Source: an uncultured Oscillospiraceae bacterium (GTDB taxonomy: Bacteria; Bacillota; Clostridia; Oscillospirales; Acutalibacteraceae). From it: DNA of 13,509 nucleotides. The notes under the pieces are model-generated. The model was not told the DNA's origin and ran no database searches. It worked only from the letters and a program-made list of their open reading frames with translations. The stretch is from NCBI GenBank assembly GCA_900552265.1, contig URZE01000011.1, forward strand, positions 1 to 13,509, read 5' to 3'. The position numbers and the translations under genes were made by a program. The first letter of the stretch is position 1. Each line of letters begins with the position of its first letter. This document shows positions 1 to 6,854 of the stretch, piece by piece.

Positions 1-1521
1 TTATTTCAAGCAAGGTGTTTTTCTCATACTCAAATTCGCCGTTTGTTATTTTCTCGGATAAAAGCTTTGTCGGTGGGTGGAGCGTGTCGCTGTGCTGCCT
101 TATTTCTACTGTGTTGTATTTTCTGTTCCATTTCTGAGCGGAACTTATAGCGTTGTAGCGGTCAAACCCGATTGCCTTAATTTTTACCTTGTATTTTTCT
201 TCAATATTAAAAACAAAATCTTCAACAACACCGTAGTCAATTGTTTTGTTTCCGCAAGCTATACATTTAAAGCTCCGAATAAATTTGCGATAATCAAGCC
301 TTTCAAATTTGCTCTTTTCTTCGGTTCTTCCTTCCGGTATAAAGCAAATTACATCAGCGAGTATTTTGCCTTCTTCTTCACTTGCAATCGCAACCGCCGT
401 ATTGTCGTTGCTCATTGATAAGTCAACGCCGATATATACTTCACGGCCACTCCAATCAATTTTATTTACTCGGCAAGCTTGCAAATCTTTAATATCAATA
501 AAGCTTTCGGTTCCTGAGCCTTGATAAATAATATTGCAATGCTTAGTCAAAAAGTTTTCTCTTGCCGATTCCACCGAAATTGCTCTTGCTCTTTTCTTAA
601 TTAAATCTTCCCAAATCTCAGGGATTTCAAGAGCGACGGGGTTTGCGTGCTTTAAAATCGTGTCACATTTGCCCAGTTGTCAGTATCATTGGGCTCATAT
701 AAAAGTGAAAAGACGGTTTCGTCTTTTTGAACTCCGTCTAAAACTCTCTTGGCATAATTAACTTCATCTTCAAAGGGATTGTTCGCTGTCGGGTATTTGG
801 TGGAAACAATGCAGCCAAGCTTATTTAAAATATTAAGTTGTCCTGACCTCATCGCTTCAACCGCATAAGAATTTGGAAGCGCTCCGACTTCATCTGCAAG
901 AAACACATTCGGAAGTTTTCCGTCCATCCTACTATTTGAATAGTTAAGCGGTATATATTTATTTTCATTTGGCAGAAATTCGATATAGTCCCTGAGTATT
1001 TTAAACCTATATCGATTTTTATTTTGATAAATAAAAGGGCTTGATTTAAGTATTTCTTCGATTGCCGTTTTGACTTCTCTTGAAAGAGCTCCGTCAGGCG
1101 CCACCGAGTAGAATTTAGAAAACTTTGGCTCCAATAAAAAAAGAAGTACGAAAATTGTTGCGATTGTAAAAGTCTTAAAATTCTTTCTTCCGACTTCCAA
1201 TATCACGGTTTCATATCTTCTTTTATTTGGATTTTCTAGGTAGACTGCGCAAAGAGCTGAGGCATACAAAAGCCATTGATAGCCGCATGAACATTCGTAA
1301 ATGCTTTTACCGGCTTTAAGACCTCTTGGCATAACAAGAAGCTTTAATATGTTTTCTATTTTTTCAAATTTTGAAATATCGAAAAAGTATTTATCCGATT
1401 TATCTTTGCAAATATCTATAAAGTTTTGGCACGTCTTTATGACGTATCGGGGTGCAGGTATTTCATAACTAATTACTCCTTTCGCATACTGATATGCTTT
1501 GTTATTTATATACTTTTCAAT
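1..1521 (-). pseudogene. terL: Phage terminase large subunit (Terminase_1/HK97-like), frameshifted, 3' end beyond window
   Basis: This is the ATP-driven packaging motor and headful/cos nuclease that loads DNA into the capsid. The N-terminal ATPase is clear: a Walker-A-like GRKNFKT at about residues 111-117 and a Walker B NVFLADE at about 205-211, preceded by CSCGYQW and followed by the typical YSNSRMDG and AMRSGQLNILNKLG blocks. The reading frame stops at 652-654, but one frame over the match continues without a stop to base 1 (DTILKHANPVALEIP..., then the RNase-H-like nuclease motif GVDLSMSNDNTAV). A single missing base near 665-667 would restore NDDTILK. Upstream, homologous-looking sequence runs in frame past the first ATG (1332) to an in-frame TAG at 1522-1524. 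The only codon available right after that stop is ATT at 1521, 11 nt after GGAAGGAG, and it overlaps the small subunit stop. The C-terminus lies outside the window. Family is secure; whether the shift is real or a sequencing error is not. Confidence 0.9.
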
Positions 1522-1882
1522 CTATTTTCACACTCCTTCCGCTAAGTATTTCTAAGAGTGGATCAGGCTCGTCATCGTCTTGACGGTCCCTAAGTGTTGT
1601 AATTATTTTCATTAAAGTTACAACTGTTTTGTTGGCGCTGTCGGTGGTTCGGTTATAGTCCGAGATCGCGGGGTGCGAATATACATTTTTTCGCCCTTTG
1701 ACATATTCTTTTGTAACTAAAGTCCCTTCTTCTCGGATTGTTTTTTCAAGGTCATTTAAAATCCCGATTTGAACCTGATACCTTTTGAAAGTCGTAAAAA
1801 AAAAGAAATTCTGTTCTACGCCGTGTTTCTCGGCAATTTCAAGAATTTCTTTGGCTTGTTTATTTAAATCTATTTTTGACAA
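1517..1882 (-). CDS. terS: Phage terminase small subunit, P27-like
   Basis: A 121-residue protein, the usual size of P27-family small terminase subunits, which recognise the packaging site on phage DNA and hand it to the large subunit. The recognisable part is the C-terminal half, with the pattern NVYSHPAISDYNRTTDSANKT followed by a helix and an acidic stretch (RQDDDEPDPLLEIL). The N-terminal half is helical and includes an unusual run of four Phe. The ATG at 1882 follows a GAGGTG-type ribosome site (GCATGAGGTGAAATATTG reads into the gene start). The gene lies 4 nt after the methyltransferase gene, and its stop overlaps the start of the large terminase. This tight packing is typical of the late operon. 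Alternative functions are unlikely given the neighbour. Confidence 0.85.
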   Translation of the reverse strand: MSKIDLNKQAKEILEIAEKHGVEQNFFFFTTFKRYQVQIGILNDLEKTIREEGTLVTKEYVKGRKNVYSHPAISDYNRTTDSANKTVVTLMKIITTLRDRQDDDEPDPLLEILSGRSVKID

Positions 1883-1886
1883 TATT

Positions 1887-2915
1887 TCACCTCATGCTTT
1901 TAAATATTTGCAAATAAATTTGCTCTGCAATTTTTTTCATCATTATCGGCGGAACACTCATCCCGCAAACATACTGAACATTTTGACCGCAAAAATTGTA
2001 ATCTTGGGGGGATGTCTGAATTGTAATTATATCTTTGTTGCTTATTTTTGCCGGAAAATCAAATCTCAAGATTTCCCCTTTCGATACGATAGTTCCGCAA
2101 ACCATATTATCTTTGATGTATTTCTCATTAAATCTCTTGTTTTTGCCTGTTTCTCTAAGTATCGTATCTCTGAGTGACGTGTCGGATGATTTTTTTAGAT
2201 GCCAATATTTATATTCATCGGTACCTTTATGAAGCAGTTTGAATTTTGTATCTTTAAATTCACCATAAGTAATCGGTTTTTCATTAAAATTAAGAGTTAT
2301 TTTCGGAAGCTTCAAATCTTTTCTTCTTGCAATAAAAAAAGTTCGTTCTCTCCTTTGCGGAACTCCCATTTTTGCACTGTTTAAAAGAAAAATTTGAACA
2401 TCATATCCGGCTTTGTCAAAGCGTTTGAGAATTTCATTTACATATCCTCTGGCTTTTTTAAATATTAAGCCTTTCACATTTTCGGCAACAATAACTTTTG
2501 GATTTAGTTTTTCTGCCAAATCAATAAAGTAAAAAAACAAATCATCAAGCCGCTGTTTTTTCTGTCCCTCTCTGAATGTTTTTTCAATTCCCCAGCCTTT
2601 TTCTCTTTTTCCTGCCATAGAAAATACAGAGCATGGAGAGCTTCCGTCTAAAATATCGAGATTATACAGTTCATCGGGTAAACCCCGATTTATCAAATCA
2701 CGAATATCAGTATTAAAATTATACTTTGGATGATGATTCTTTACGTACATTGCGTTCATCTTCGGGTCAATCTCATTGCAACCGATAACGTCAAAGCCTG
2801 CGAGTTTATATCCCATTGTCGACCCTCCGCCACAAGCAAAACAGGAAAAAACTTTTAAACCGTTTTTCTTTATTCTCTTTAAATCTTCCAGTTTCCAAAT
2901 ATATTCTTTATTCAT
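1887..2915 (-). CDS. C5 cytosine-specific DNA methyltransferase (phage Dcm type)
   Basis: A 342-residue enzyme expected to transfer a methyl group from S-adenosylmethionine to cytosine C5 in a specific DNA site. Visible motifs: I, VFSCFACGGGSTMGYKLAGF (residues 22-41, SAM binding); IV, DGSSPCSVFSM with catalytic Cys95; VI, AENVKG with ENV at 145-147; VIII, QRRERTFFIA (187-196); and a C-terminal motif X-like YVCGMSVPPIMMKKIAEQI. The target-recognition region between VIII and X is short. The first Pro of the usual PPC is Ser here. The frame is open a further 53 codons upstream, but that stretch overlaps the ParB-like gene in another frame. The ATG at 2915 with AGGTGG 4 nt ahead is the sensible start, overlapping the ParB-like stop by 8 nt. 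No restriction endonuclease gene is recognisable beside it apart from the HNH gene, so it is probably an orphan protecting or marking phage DNA. Confidence 0.92.
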   Translation of the reverse strand: MNKEYIWKLEDLKRIKKNGLKVFSCFACGGGSTMGYKLAGFDVIGCNEIDPKMNAMYVKNHHPKYNFNTDIRDLINRGLPDELYNLDILDGSSPCSVFSMAGKREKGWGIEKTFREGQKKQRLDDLFFYFIDLAEKLNPKVIVAENVKGLIFKKARGYVNEILKRFDKAGYDVQIFLLNSAKMGVPQRRERTFFIARRKDLKLPKITLNFNEKPITYGEFKDTKFKLLHKGTDEYKYWHLKKSSDTSLRDTILRETGKNKRFNEKYIKDNMVCGTIVSKGEILRFDFPAKISNKDIITIQTSPQDYNFCGQNVQYVCGMSVPPIMMKKIAEQIYLQIFKSMR

Positions 2916-3390
2916 CGTTCCACCTAAAGCCACATCTGGGACATTCCAAATCAAATTCTTCATCATTAAATTCATTCGTGTCAATCTCTTTATTTTCAGA
3001 GATTCTTTGATTTTCTTTTTCAAAATCAATTTCAAATCCAAAATCAGACATATCGAAATCATCAATGCTGTCAAGTTCCAAACTTAGCATATTGAAGTCA
3101 AATCCGGTATTCATTGTAAGTTTGTTATGAGCTAAAATATATGCTTTTTTCTGCTGCTCACTTAAGTGTGAAAGCCTGATAACTTCAATTTCTTTAAATC
3201 CGAGTCCTTTTAATGCCTGATATCTTCCATGACCTTCGATGATTATATTATTTTCATCAATCGCAATAGGGTCATTGTTTCCGAATTCCTGTATTGATTT
3301 TTTTATTTGCTCTATTTGTTCTGGTGGGTGGAGTTTGGCATTATTTTCATAGGGTTTAATTTTATCTATGCTTATTTTTTCTATCTTCAT
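2908..3390 (-). CDS. ParB/Srx-fold nuclease-like protein, phage
   Basis: A 160-residue protein whose first ~90 residues are a ParB-like domain: the start MKIEKISIDKIKPYENNAK, the segment PEQIEQIKKSIQEFGNNDPI, the core IEGHGRYQALKGLGF (residues 51-65) and the end QQKKAYILAHNK. This fold binds or cuts DNA or acts as a CTPase. In phages it is commonly placed beside DNA methyltransferases and is thought to work with them. The tail is very acidic (DSIDDFDMSDFGFEIDFEKEN...) and ends in CPRCGFRW, a single Cys pair (C150, C153) that could be half of a zinc knuckle, which would suggest a dimer. The ATG at 3390 has AAAGGAAG 6 nt upstream. The stop overlaps the methyltransferase start, so the two are probably translationally coupled. 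Exact activity is unknown. Confidence 0.85.
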   Translation of the reverse strand: MKIEKISIDKIKPYENNAKLHPPEQIEQIKKSIQEFGNNDPIAIDENNIIIEGHGRYQALKGLGFKEIEVIRLSHLSEQQKKAYILAHNKLTMNTGFDFNMLSLELDSIDDFDMSDFGFEIDFEKENQRISENKEIDTNEFNDEEFDLECPRCGFRWNDE

Positions 3391-3519
3391 TTTGTCTTCC
3401 TTTCCAAAAAACTCACGTTTATTAAATTCGGTGTAAATTTATGGGGGCTGTCGGTGTTGAGCGTTTTTATCAGAAAATATTTAAGGTAGTGGGGGGATGG
3501 ACCAATTTACAATGTACAA
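3391..3519. other. Gap between HNH and ParB-like genes
   Basis: This 129-nt gap is long for the otherwise tightly packed late operon. It carries G-rich runs on the plus strand (GGGGGCTGTCGG, GTGGGGGGATGG) and an imperfect palindrome TTGTACATTGTAA near 3504-3516. No convincing promoter, terminator or small ORF with a ribosome site is seen. It may be the scar of a lost small gene. Confidence 0.4.
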
Positions 3520-3900
3520 TTATCTAATTCCCTGCTCATTAATTATTTTCTTAACTTCTTTATAAGGAATTTGCCCTTTATCACACATTGAATGGTGCAT
3601 AGAGCAAAGTGTAATTAAATCGTTTTCATCAAGTTTTAAATTCTCATTCGAGTTAATAGGTATCGCATGATGAACTTGCAAGTCCTCGTGATTGTACTTT
3701 CGCTTTGTTCCATACAATTCTCTGATACATATCTGACAAAAATAATTGTCACGCTCCTTGATATGTTTTCGTTTTTTCTGCCATTTAGGGCTGTTTCTGA
3801 ACCTTACAATATCGTCTATCTTTTTCCGCTTGATAGGCTTCTTGTTACACTCATAATTTTTATCGTGTACTCTGCCACAATATTTACATGATTTTTGAAT
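3520..3900 (-). CDS. HNH endonuclease (packaging-associated), apparent ATT start
   Basis: A 126-residue HNH nuclease of the kind encoded just ahead of the terminase genes in many long-tailed phages, where it assists terminase cutting at the packaging site. The N-terminus has a CKYC pair with a further C18 (CKYCGRVHDKNYEC). A second FCQIC pair sits at about 55-58. The catalytic region reads LQVHHAIPINSNENLKLDENDLITLCSMHH (from about residue 74), giving the H-N-H residues and zinc-binding Cys/His. The first conventional starts in frame lie far inside: a TTG at 3717 would remove the zinc pairs. Homology-like sequence continues to an ATT at 3900, placed 7 nt after an ideal AAGGAGG at 3908-3914, so ATT is the likely initiator. 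This is the first gene of the late operon, behind a leader hairpin and an extended -10 promoter. Confidence 0.85.
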   Translation of the reverse strand: MQKSCKYCGRVHDKNYECNKKPIKRKKIDDIVRFRNSPKWQKKRKHIKERDNYFCQICIRELYGTKRKYNHEDLQVHHAIPINSNENLKLDENDLITLCSMHHSMCDKGQIPYKEVKKIINEQGIR

Positions 3901-3928
3901 TTTAAAACCTCCTTTTTTAAATATAAAA

Positions 3929-3957
3929 GCAGAGTACCTAAAAATTAGATACTCCGC
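3929..3957 (-). terminator. 13-bp hairpin with short U tract in the late leader (terminator/attenuator)
   Basis: Bases 3929-3941 pair with 3945-3957 (13 bp including two G-U pairs, 3-nt loop). On the minus strand the stem is followed by TTTTATATTT and then the HNH ribosome site. It lies about 12 nt after the predicted late transcription start, so it is either an intrinsic terminator that stops read-through from the upstream 603-residue gene or an attenuator in the late leader. Confidence 0.6.
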
Positions 3958-3975
3958 CGAGAAAGGCTATGAGAT

Positions 3976-4027
3976 ATTATATCACAATATTATTTTAGCA
4001 TATACAACCGGACAAAACGGGACAAAA
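3976..4027 (-). promoter_or_regulatory. Predicted late promoter: extended -10 with tandem upstream GGACAAAA boxes
   Basis: On the minus strand TGATATAAT (bases 3976-3984) is a perfect extended -10. No good -35 exists at 16-18 nt. Two GGACAAAA boxes (4010-4017 and 4020-4027 on the plus strand, one helical turn apart) lie about 26-43 nt upstream of the -10, where an activator would bind. The likely activator is the sigma-region-4-like protein at 6449-6844. The boxes begin 1 nt after the stop of the 603-residue gene. Promoter call is by motif; activator assignment is inference. Confidence 0.55.
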
Positions 4028-4028
4028 T

Positions 4029-5840
4029 TTATTTTTTTGGAGTTCTGTTTAACTTTTTATATTGGTCTCTCATGTTTCTATTCATTTGCTTTTCTACAAA
4101 TTCTCTTATAGTCTGCCCTCTGTCTTTTTCAAAAAAGTTATATTTTTGAGTATTGTCTAAATTTTCAATTGGTATATAGTCCTTATCTGTAGATAATTCG
4201 TCTTGTATCCATAAGGGTAAATCTCGTACGTTAACAGCTATGTCTCCATTAATTACTTTATATCTTAGTAATTGACGTGTCTGCTTGTGACCACCATTCG
4301 AATAATCTGGACTATCACTAGTTGTATCATGAGCATTTATGTATTCTCCAGATTTATTCGCATAAACCACACTAAATGGATTATTAATTCCTTTTTGAGC
4401 AAGTTGTTTAACCCTTTTAACACTGCTTCTTTCAAATTTACCAAGTGTTGGATTTCTAAATTGATGTGATTCTGATAACATTAGTATTCCGCAAAGAGTT
4501 GCTGCTGCTTCCTTTTGCTCATCTGTTAAAAAATTTCGTTCAGCTTTATCTGCTTTCATTGGTTTTATTTTATTTAACAAATTCTGAGTCTTTAAAACCT
4601 CAGTCGGAACTGGTACAGTTTGCTTTAAATAATTGATTATTGGGTCTATAACTTTTTCAATAACCTCTTTATTACCTTTATCCCCAAAAATACTATCTAA
4701 TTTAAGTGAAATTACATCGTAAGTTGGTGCAACGCGCTTCGACTTCGGATATATCATTAAGTTGCTATTTCTGTCTACTTCTACTCTTACCTGTTTAAAA
4801 GGTGTTTTTAGCCAGTATATGCCCTCATCAAATGCTGAATTTGGGGTTGTCAGGTTAGACGTTTTTATTTGACCGGTGCCATTATCGGATATATTTATAA
4901 CATCTTGTTGGGTTATTGATTCTCTAAACTTACTTATTCCAAGCTTTTCTGCTAAATCTTGCTTATCTTTTAATGAAGCAGTCATTTCTTTTTGCTCTAA
5001 TTCTTTCATGTTATCTGCAATTTCATTTATAAAGTCTTTTTCATTAGGTTTAATAACAAATAAATTTTTAATACATAAAATATAACTATCTATAAAATCT
5101 ATAATTCTATCAAATCTTGCTTTTATCTTTTGAAGTTTTAATTTGTAGTAATCTAATGATTTCGCACTTAAATAGGGACTGTATCTAATATTTTTATAAA
5201 ATAAGTCAATTTTAGTTAAATACAACTTATAATCAACCTTTTCACTATGTGCTATTTTATATCCAAAGCTCGCACTTGGATATGGATTAGTTTGTTTTTT
5301 TAAGTCATCCTTTTGTTGCCTTAATTTCAATATTTCATTATTTTTTTGTTTTATATTATCTGTGATTTTTTTATGTTCATCTGTGATTCTTTCCCAGTCA
5401 CTATTATATTTTTCTGCAATTTCTTGCAAAGGCTTTAATCGTTTTTTTGCCTTTCCTACATCACTATTTGCATTACGTAATAAATCTTTAAAGCCATAGT
5501 TTCTACCTCTATCAGTCCTACTATAATTAGGAATATCAGTTATCTGAGCGTTGGTTTTCTTAAAAAATTCACATAATTGTTCAAACCCTTCTTTATTAAG
5601 AAAATACAAGTTTTCTATATCTTCCTTTTCAGCTTTATATTTCATTATTTCCTTTTCTACATCTTTTATCTTCTCTTTTAGTCTAGCATATTCTTGCTTT
5701 TTTTGTGTATCAAATTTTTTATCTCGTAATTTTTTATAGTCCTTAATAGTTTTATCAAATTTCTTTCTATCCTTTTCGAATTTTAAAACAGCTTCCTTGG
5801 CTTCTTCTACAGCTTTATTTAGTTCTTGTATTGTTGGCAT
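4029..5840 (-). CDS. Unknown 603-residue coiled-coil cargo protein
   Basis: I do not recognise the family. The protein is highly charged and lacks a signal peptide or membrane segment. Residues 1-75 and roughly 125-185 are Lys/Glu-rich and look like coiled coils. A middle region (190-300) is helical and rich in Tyr and Lys. A more globular C-terminal half begins near 330 (AFDEGIYWLKTPFKQVRVEVD). Its most motif-like parts are CGILMLSESHQFRNPTLGKF (450-469), INAHDTTSDS (501-510) and GGHKQTRQ (516-523), whose polar residues (Glu457, His459, Arg462, His504, His518) could form a catalytic site. The start is ATG 5840 with AAGGAG 8 nt upstream; a GTG at 5849 overlaps that site. It lies between the late regulator and the late operon, divergent from an exported-protein gene. 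This position is typical of moron or defence cargo. Options include an anti-phage effector or a toxin with a C-terminal enzymatic domain. Neither is proven. Confidence 0.85.
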   Translation of the reverse strand: MPTIQELNKAVEEAKEAVLKFEKDRKKFDKTIKDYKKLRDKKFDTQKKQEYARLKEKIKDVEKEIMKYKAEKEDIENLYFLNKEGFEQLCEFFKKTNAQITDIPNYSRTDRGRNYGFKDLLRNANSDVGKAKKRLKPLQEIAEKYNSDWERITDEHKKITDNIKQKNNEILKLRQQKDDLKKQTNPYPSASFGYKIAHSEKVDYKLYLTKIDLFYKNIRYSPYLSAKSLDYYKLKLQKIKARFDRIIDFIDSYILCIKNLFVIKPNEKDFINEIADNMKELEQKEMTASLKDKQDLAEKLGISKFRESITQQDVINISDNGTGQIKTSNLTTPNSAFDEGIYWLKTPFKQVRVEVDRNSNLMIYPKSKRVAPTYDVISLKLDSIFGDKGNKEVIEKVIDPIINYLKQTVPVPTEVLKTQNLLNKIKPMKADKAERNFLTDEQKEAAATLCGILMLSESHQFRNPTLGKFERSSVKRVKQLAQKGINNPFSVVYANKSGEYINAHDTTSDSPDYSNGGHKQTRQLLRYKVINGDIAVNVRDLPLWIQDELSTDKDYIPIENLDNTQKYNFFEKDRGQTIREFVEKQMNRNMRDQYKKLNRTPKK

Positions 5841-5863
5841 ATTCTTCACTCCTTGTTTTATTA

Positions 5864-5892
5864 TTTACTTTTTAACCTTTTAATGGTATAAT
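5864..5892 (+). promoter_or_regulatory. Promoter of the exported 139-residue protein gene
   Basis: TTTACT (5864-5869), a 17-nt spacer and TATAAT (5887-5892) preceded by TG one base away (an extended -10) form a near-consensus vegetative promoter on the plus strand. The expected start is near 5899, giving a leader of about 35 nt. Its -10 region overlaps the stretch from which the divergent 603-residue gene must be transcribed (minus-strand TATTAT), so the two may compete or be co-regulated. Confidence 0.7.
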
Positions 5893-5934
5893 ACTCGCAT
5901 AGACTTTTTTTAAATATTATTGGAGGCATATTTA

Positions 5935-6354
5935 ATGGTTAATATTAAAAAGTTATTTGCAGTTTGTATTTGCACTTTGTTAGGAGGGATTGCATTGGGT
6001 AACAAAAATTGTTTTGCTCATAATTTAGAGTTTCATTTTAATACCAATAACTACAGAATTAACTGTGAAAATAAATTTAAATTAAATAGAGATTATTCAT
6101 TGGTTTCTACGAAAATTTTTGATTATATTAAAAGTTCGAAACTTATGGGAGTTCATAGAACGATTGAACTAGACGAAGATGATTTTGAAAATTTTAAATT
6201 AGTATTTGTACCTCTAAAAGAAGAATTATTTTATATAGATAGGCATAGCGATTATAATTCGGATGACTATGTTCCTTTTACTTCTGAGATTGAAAATAGT
6301 TTAAATGAAAAGTATATTAACTTTTTCAGATTTATTAAGGAACACATATCATAA
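5935..6354 (+). CDS. Small exported protein of unknown function
   Basis: A 139-residue protein not recognised as any family. It begins MVNIKKLFAVCICTLLGGIALG, a Lys-containing n-region and hydrophobic core followed by NKNCFA-HN, so a Sec signal peptide cleaved near residue 28-30 is likely. A lipobox reading is weak. The mature part (~110 residues) is acidic and aromatic, with a central ELDEDDFENFKLVFVPLKEELFYIDRH segment and a C-terminal amphipathic helix. TTG at 5920 would extend it, but ATG 5935 sits 8 nt after GGAGG and gives a clean signal peptide. It is one of only two plus-strand genes in the window, both with export signals and their own promoters, which is typical of lysogenic-conversion genes expressed while the phage is silent. 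It could be an inhibitor or partner of the divergent protein, but there is no direct evidence. Confidence 0.8.
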   Translation: MVNIKKLFAVCICTLLGGIALGNKNCFAHNLEFHFNTNNYRINCENKFKLNRDYSLVSTKIFDYIKSSKLMGVHRTIELDEDDFENFKLVFVPLKEELFYIDRHSDYNSDDYVPFTSEIENSLNEKYINFFRFIKEHIS

Positions 6355-6448
6355 TAATAAATAAATTAATTTTCAATACAAAAACTTATATATCAAAACA
6401 GTAACATTATAACAAATAATTACTAAATTTTCAAAAAAGTTGCAATTT
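6355..6448. other. Convergent gap, no clear terminator
   Basis: This AT-rich stretch lies between the exported-protein gene and the convergent end of the late regulator. No hairpin with a U tract was found on either strand. It marks the right edge of the accessory pair. Confidence 0.4.
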
Positions 6449-6844
6449 TTAATGATATTTTAAGTATCTATACATCTTTTTTCTTAAACATTCAGCGTTG
6501 TTACCACCTCCTATAGTATGTGCAACTTTATTCCAACTGAATCCATATATAAATCTGTATATTATAATTTGTCTAATAAGTGAATCATTAATACTATTGA
6601 TAAATTCATTTATTTTATTTAATTCATCAAAGCACTTTTCAATATTTTTATTGATAAGTGCTTTTAAGTCTGCTATCTGAGCTGTATATTTCCCGATTTT
6701 ATCGTTTATTCCTGTTCCGTGTGGCATACCCGTTATTTTTGCCGTACGAGCTGTGGCTAAGGTCTCTAATTCTTCAAGCCTTTTTTGTTGCTCCTTGATT
6801 TCCTTTTTCAAATAGTAAAACTGTGATAGTTCTTTCTTCGTCAT
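6449..6844 (-). CDS. Phage sigma-70 region 4-like late transcription regulator (ArpU/DUF1492 type)
   Basis: A 131-residue protein with a coiled N-terminal half (KKEIKEQQKRLEELETLA, then a conserved-looking ARTAKITGMPHGTGINDKIGKY) and a C-terminal helix-turn-helix in which INDSLIRQIIIYRFIYGFSWNKVAHTIG resembles sigma region 4 (region ...R..i..RyveG.sW..IA...). Such proteins end the early operon of many Firmicutes phages and activate late transcription. ATG 6844 is preceded by GAGGTG at 7 nt, whereas an earlier ATG (6865) overlaps the upstream gene and lacks a site. It precedes the accessory pair and the late promoter with tandem boxes, which is the expected target. Family assignment rests on pattern recognition of the HTH and on gene order. 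Confidence 0.75.
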   Translation of the reverse strand: MTKKELSQFYYLKKEIKEQQKRLEELETLATARTAKITGMPHGTGINDKIGKYTAQIADLKALINKNIEKCFDELNKINEFINSINDSLIRQIIIYRFIYGFSWNKVAHTIGGGNNAECLRKKMYRYLKYH

Positions 6845-6854
6845 TTTAAACACC

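Noticed and set aside
655..672. Programmed ribosomal frameshift in the terminase
   Set aside because: No X-XXY-YYZ slippery site or obvious downstream structure; a one-base loss is simpler.
77..761. Plus-strand open frames opposite the terminase
   Set aside because: They are antisense shadows; the minus strand encodes conserved terminase sequence throughout.
2916..3074. Upstream extension of the methyltransferase frame by 53 codons
   Set aside because: It overlaps the ParB-like gene, has no methyltransferase-like sequence, and ATG 2915 has a proper ribosome site.
3504..3516. Imperfect palindrome TTGTACATTGTAA after the HNH gene as an operator
   Set aside because: Imperfect and not next to any promoter-like element.
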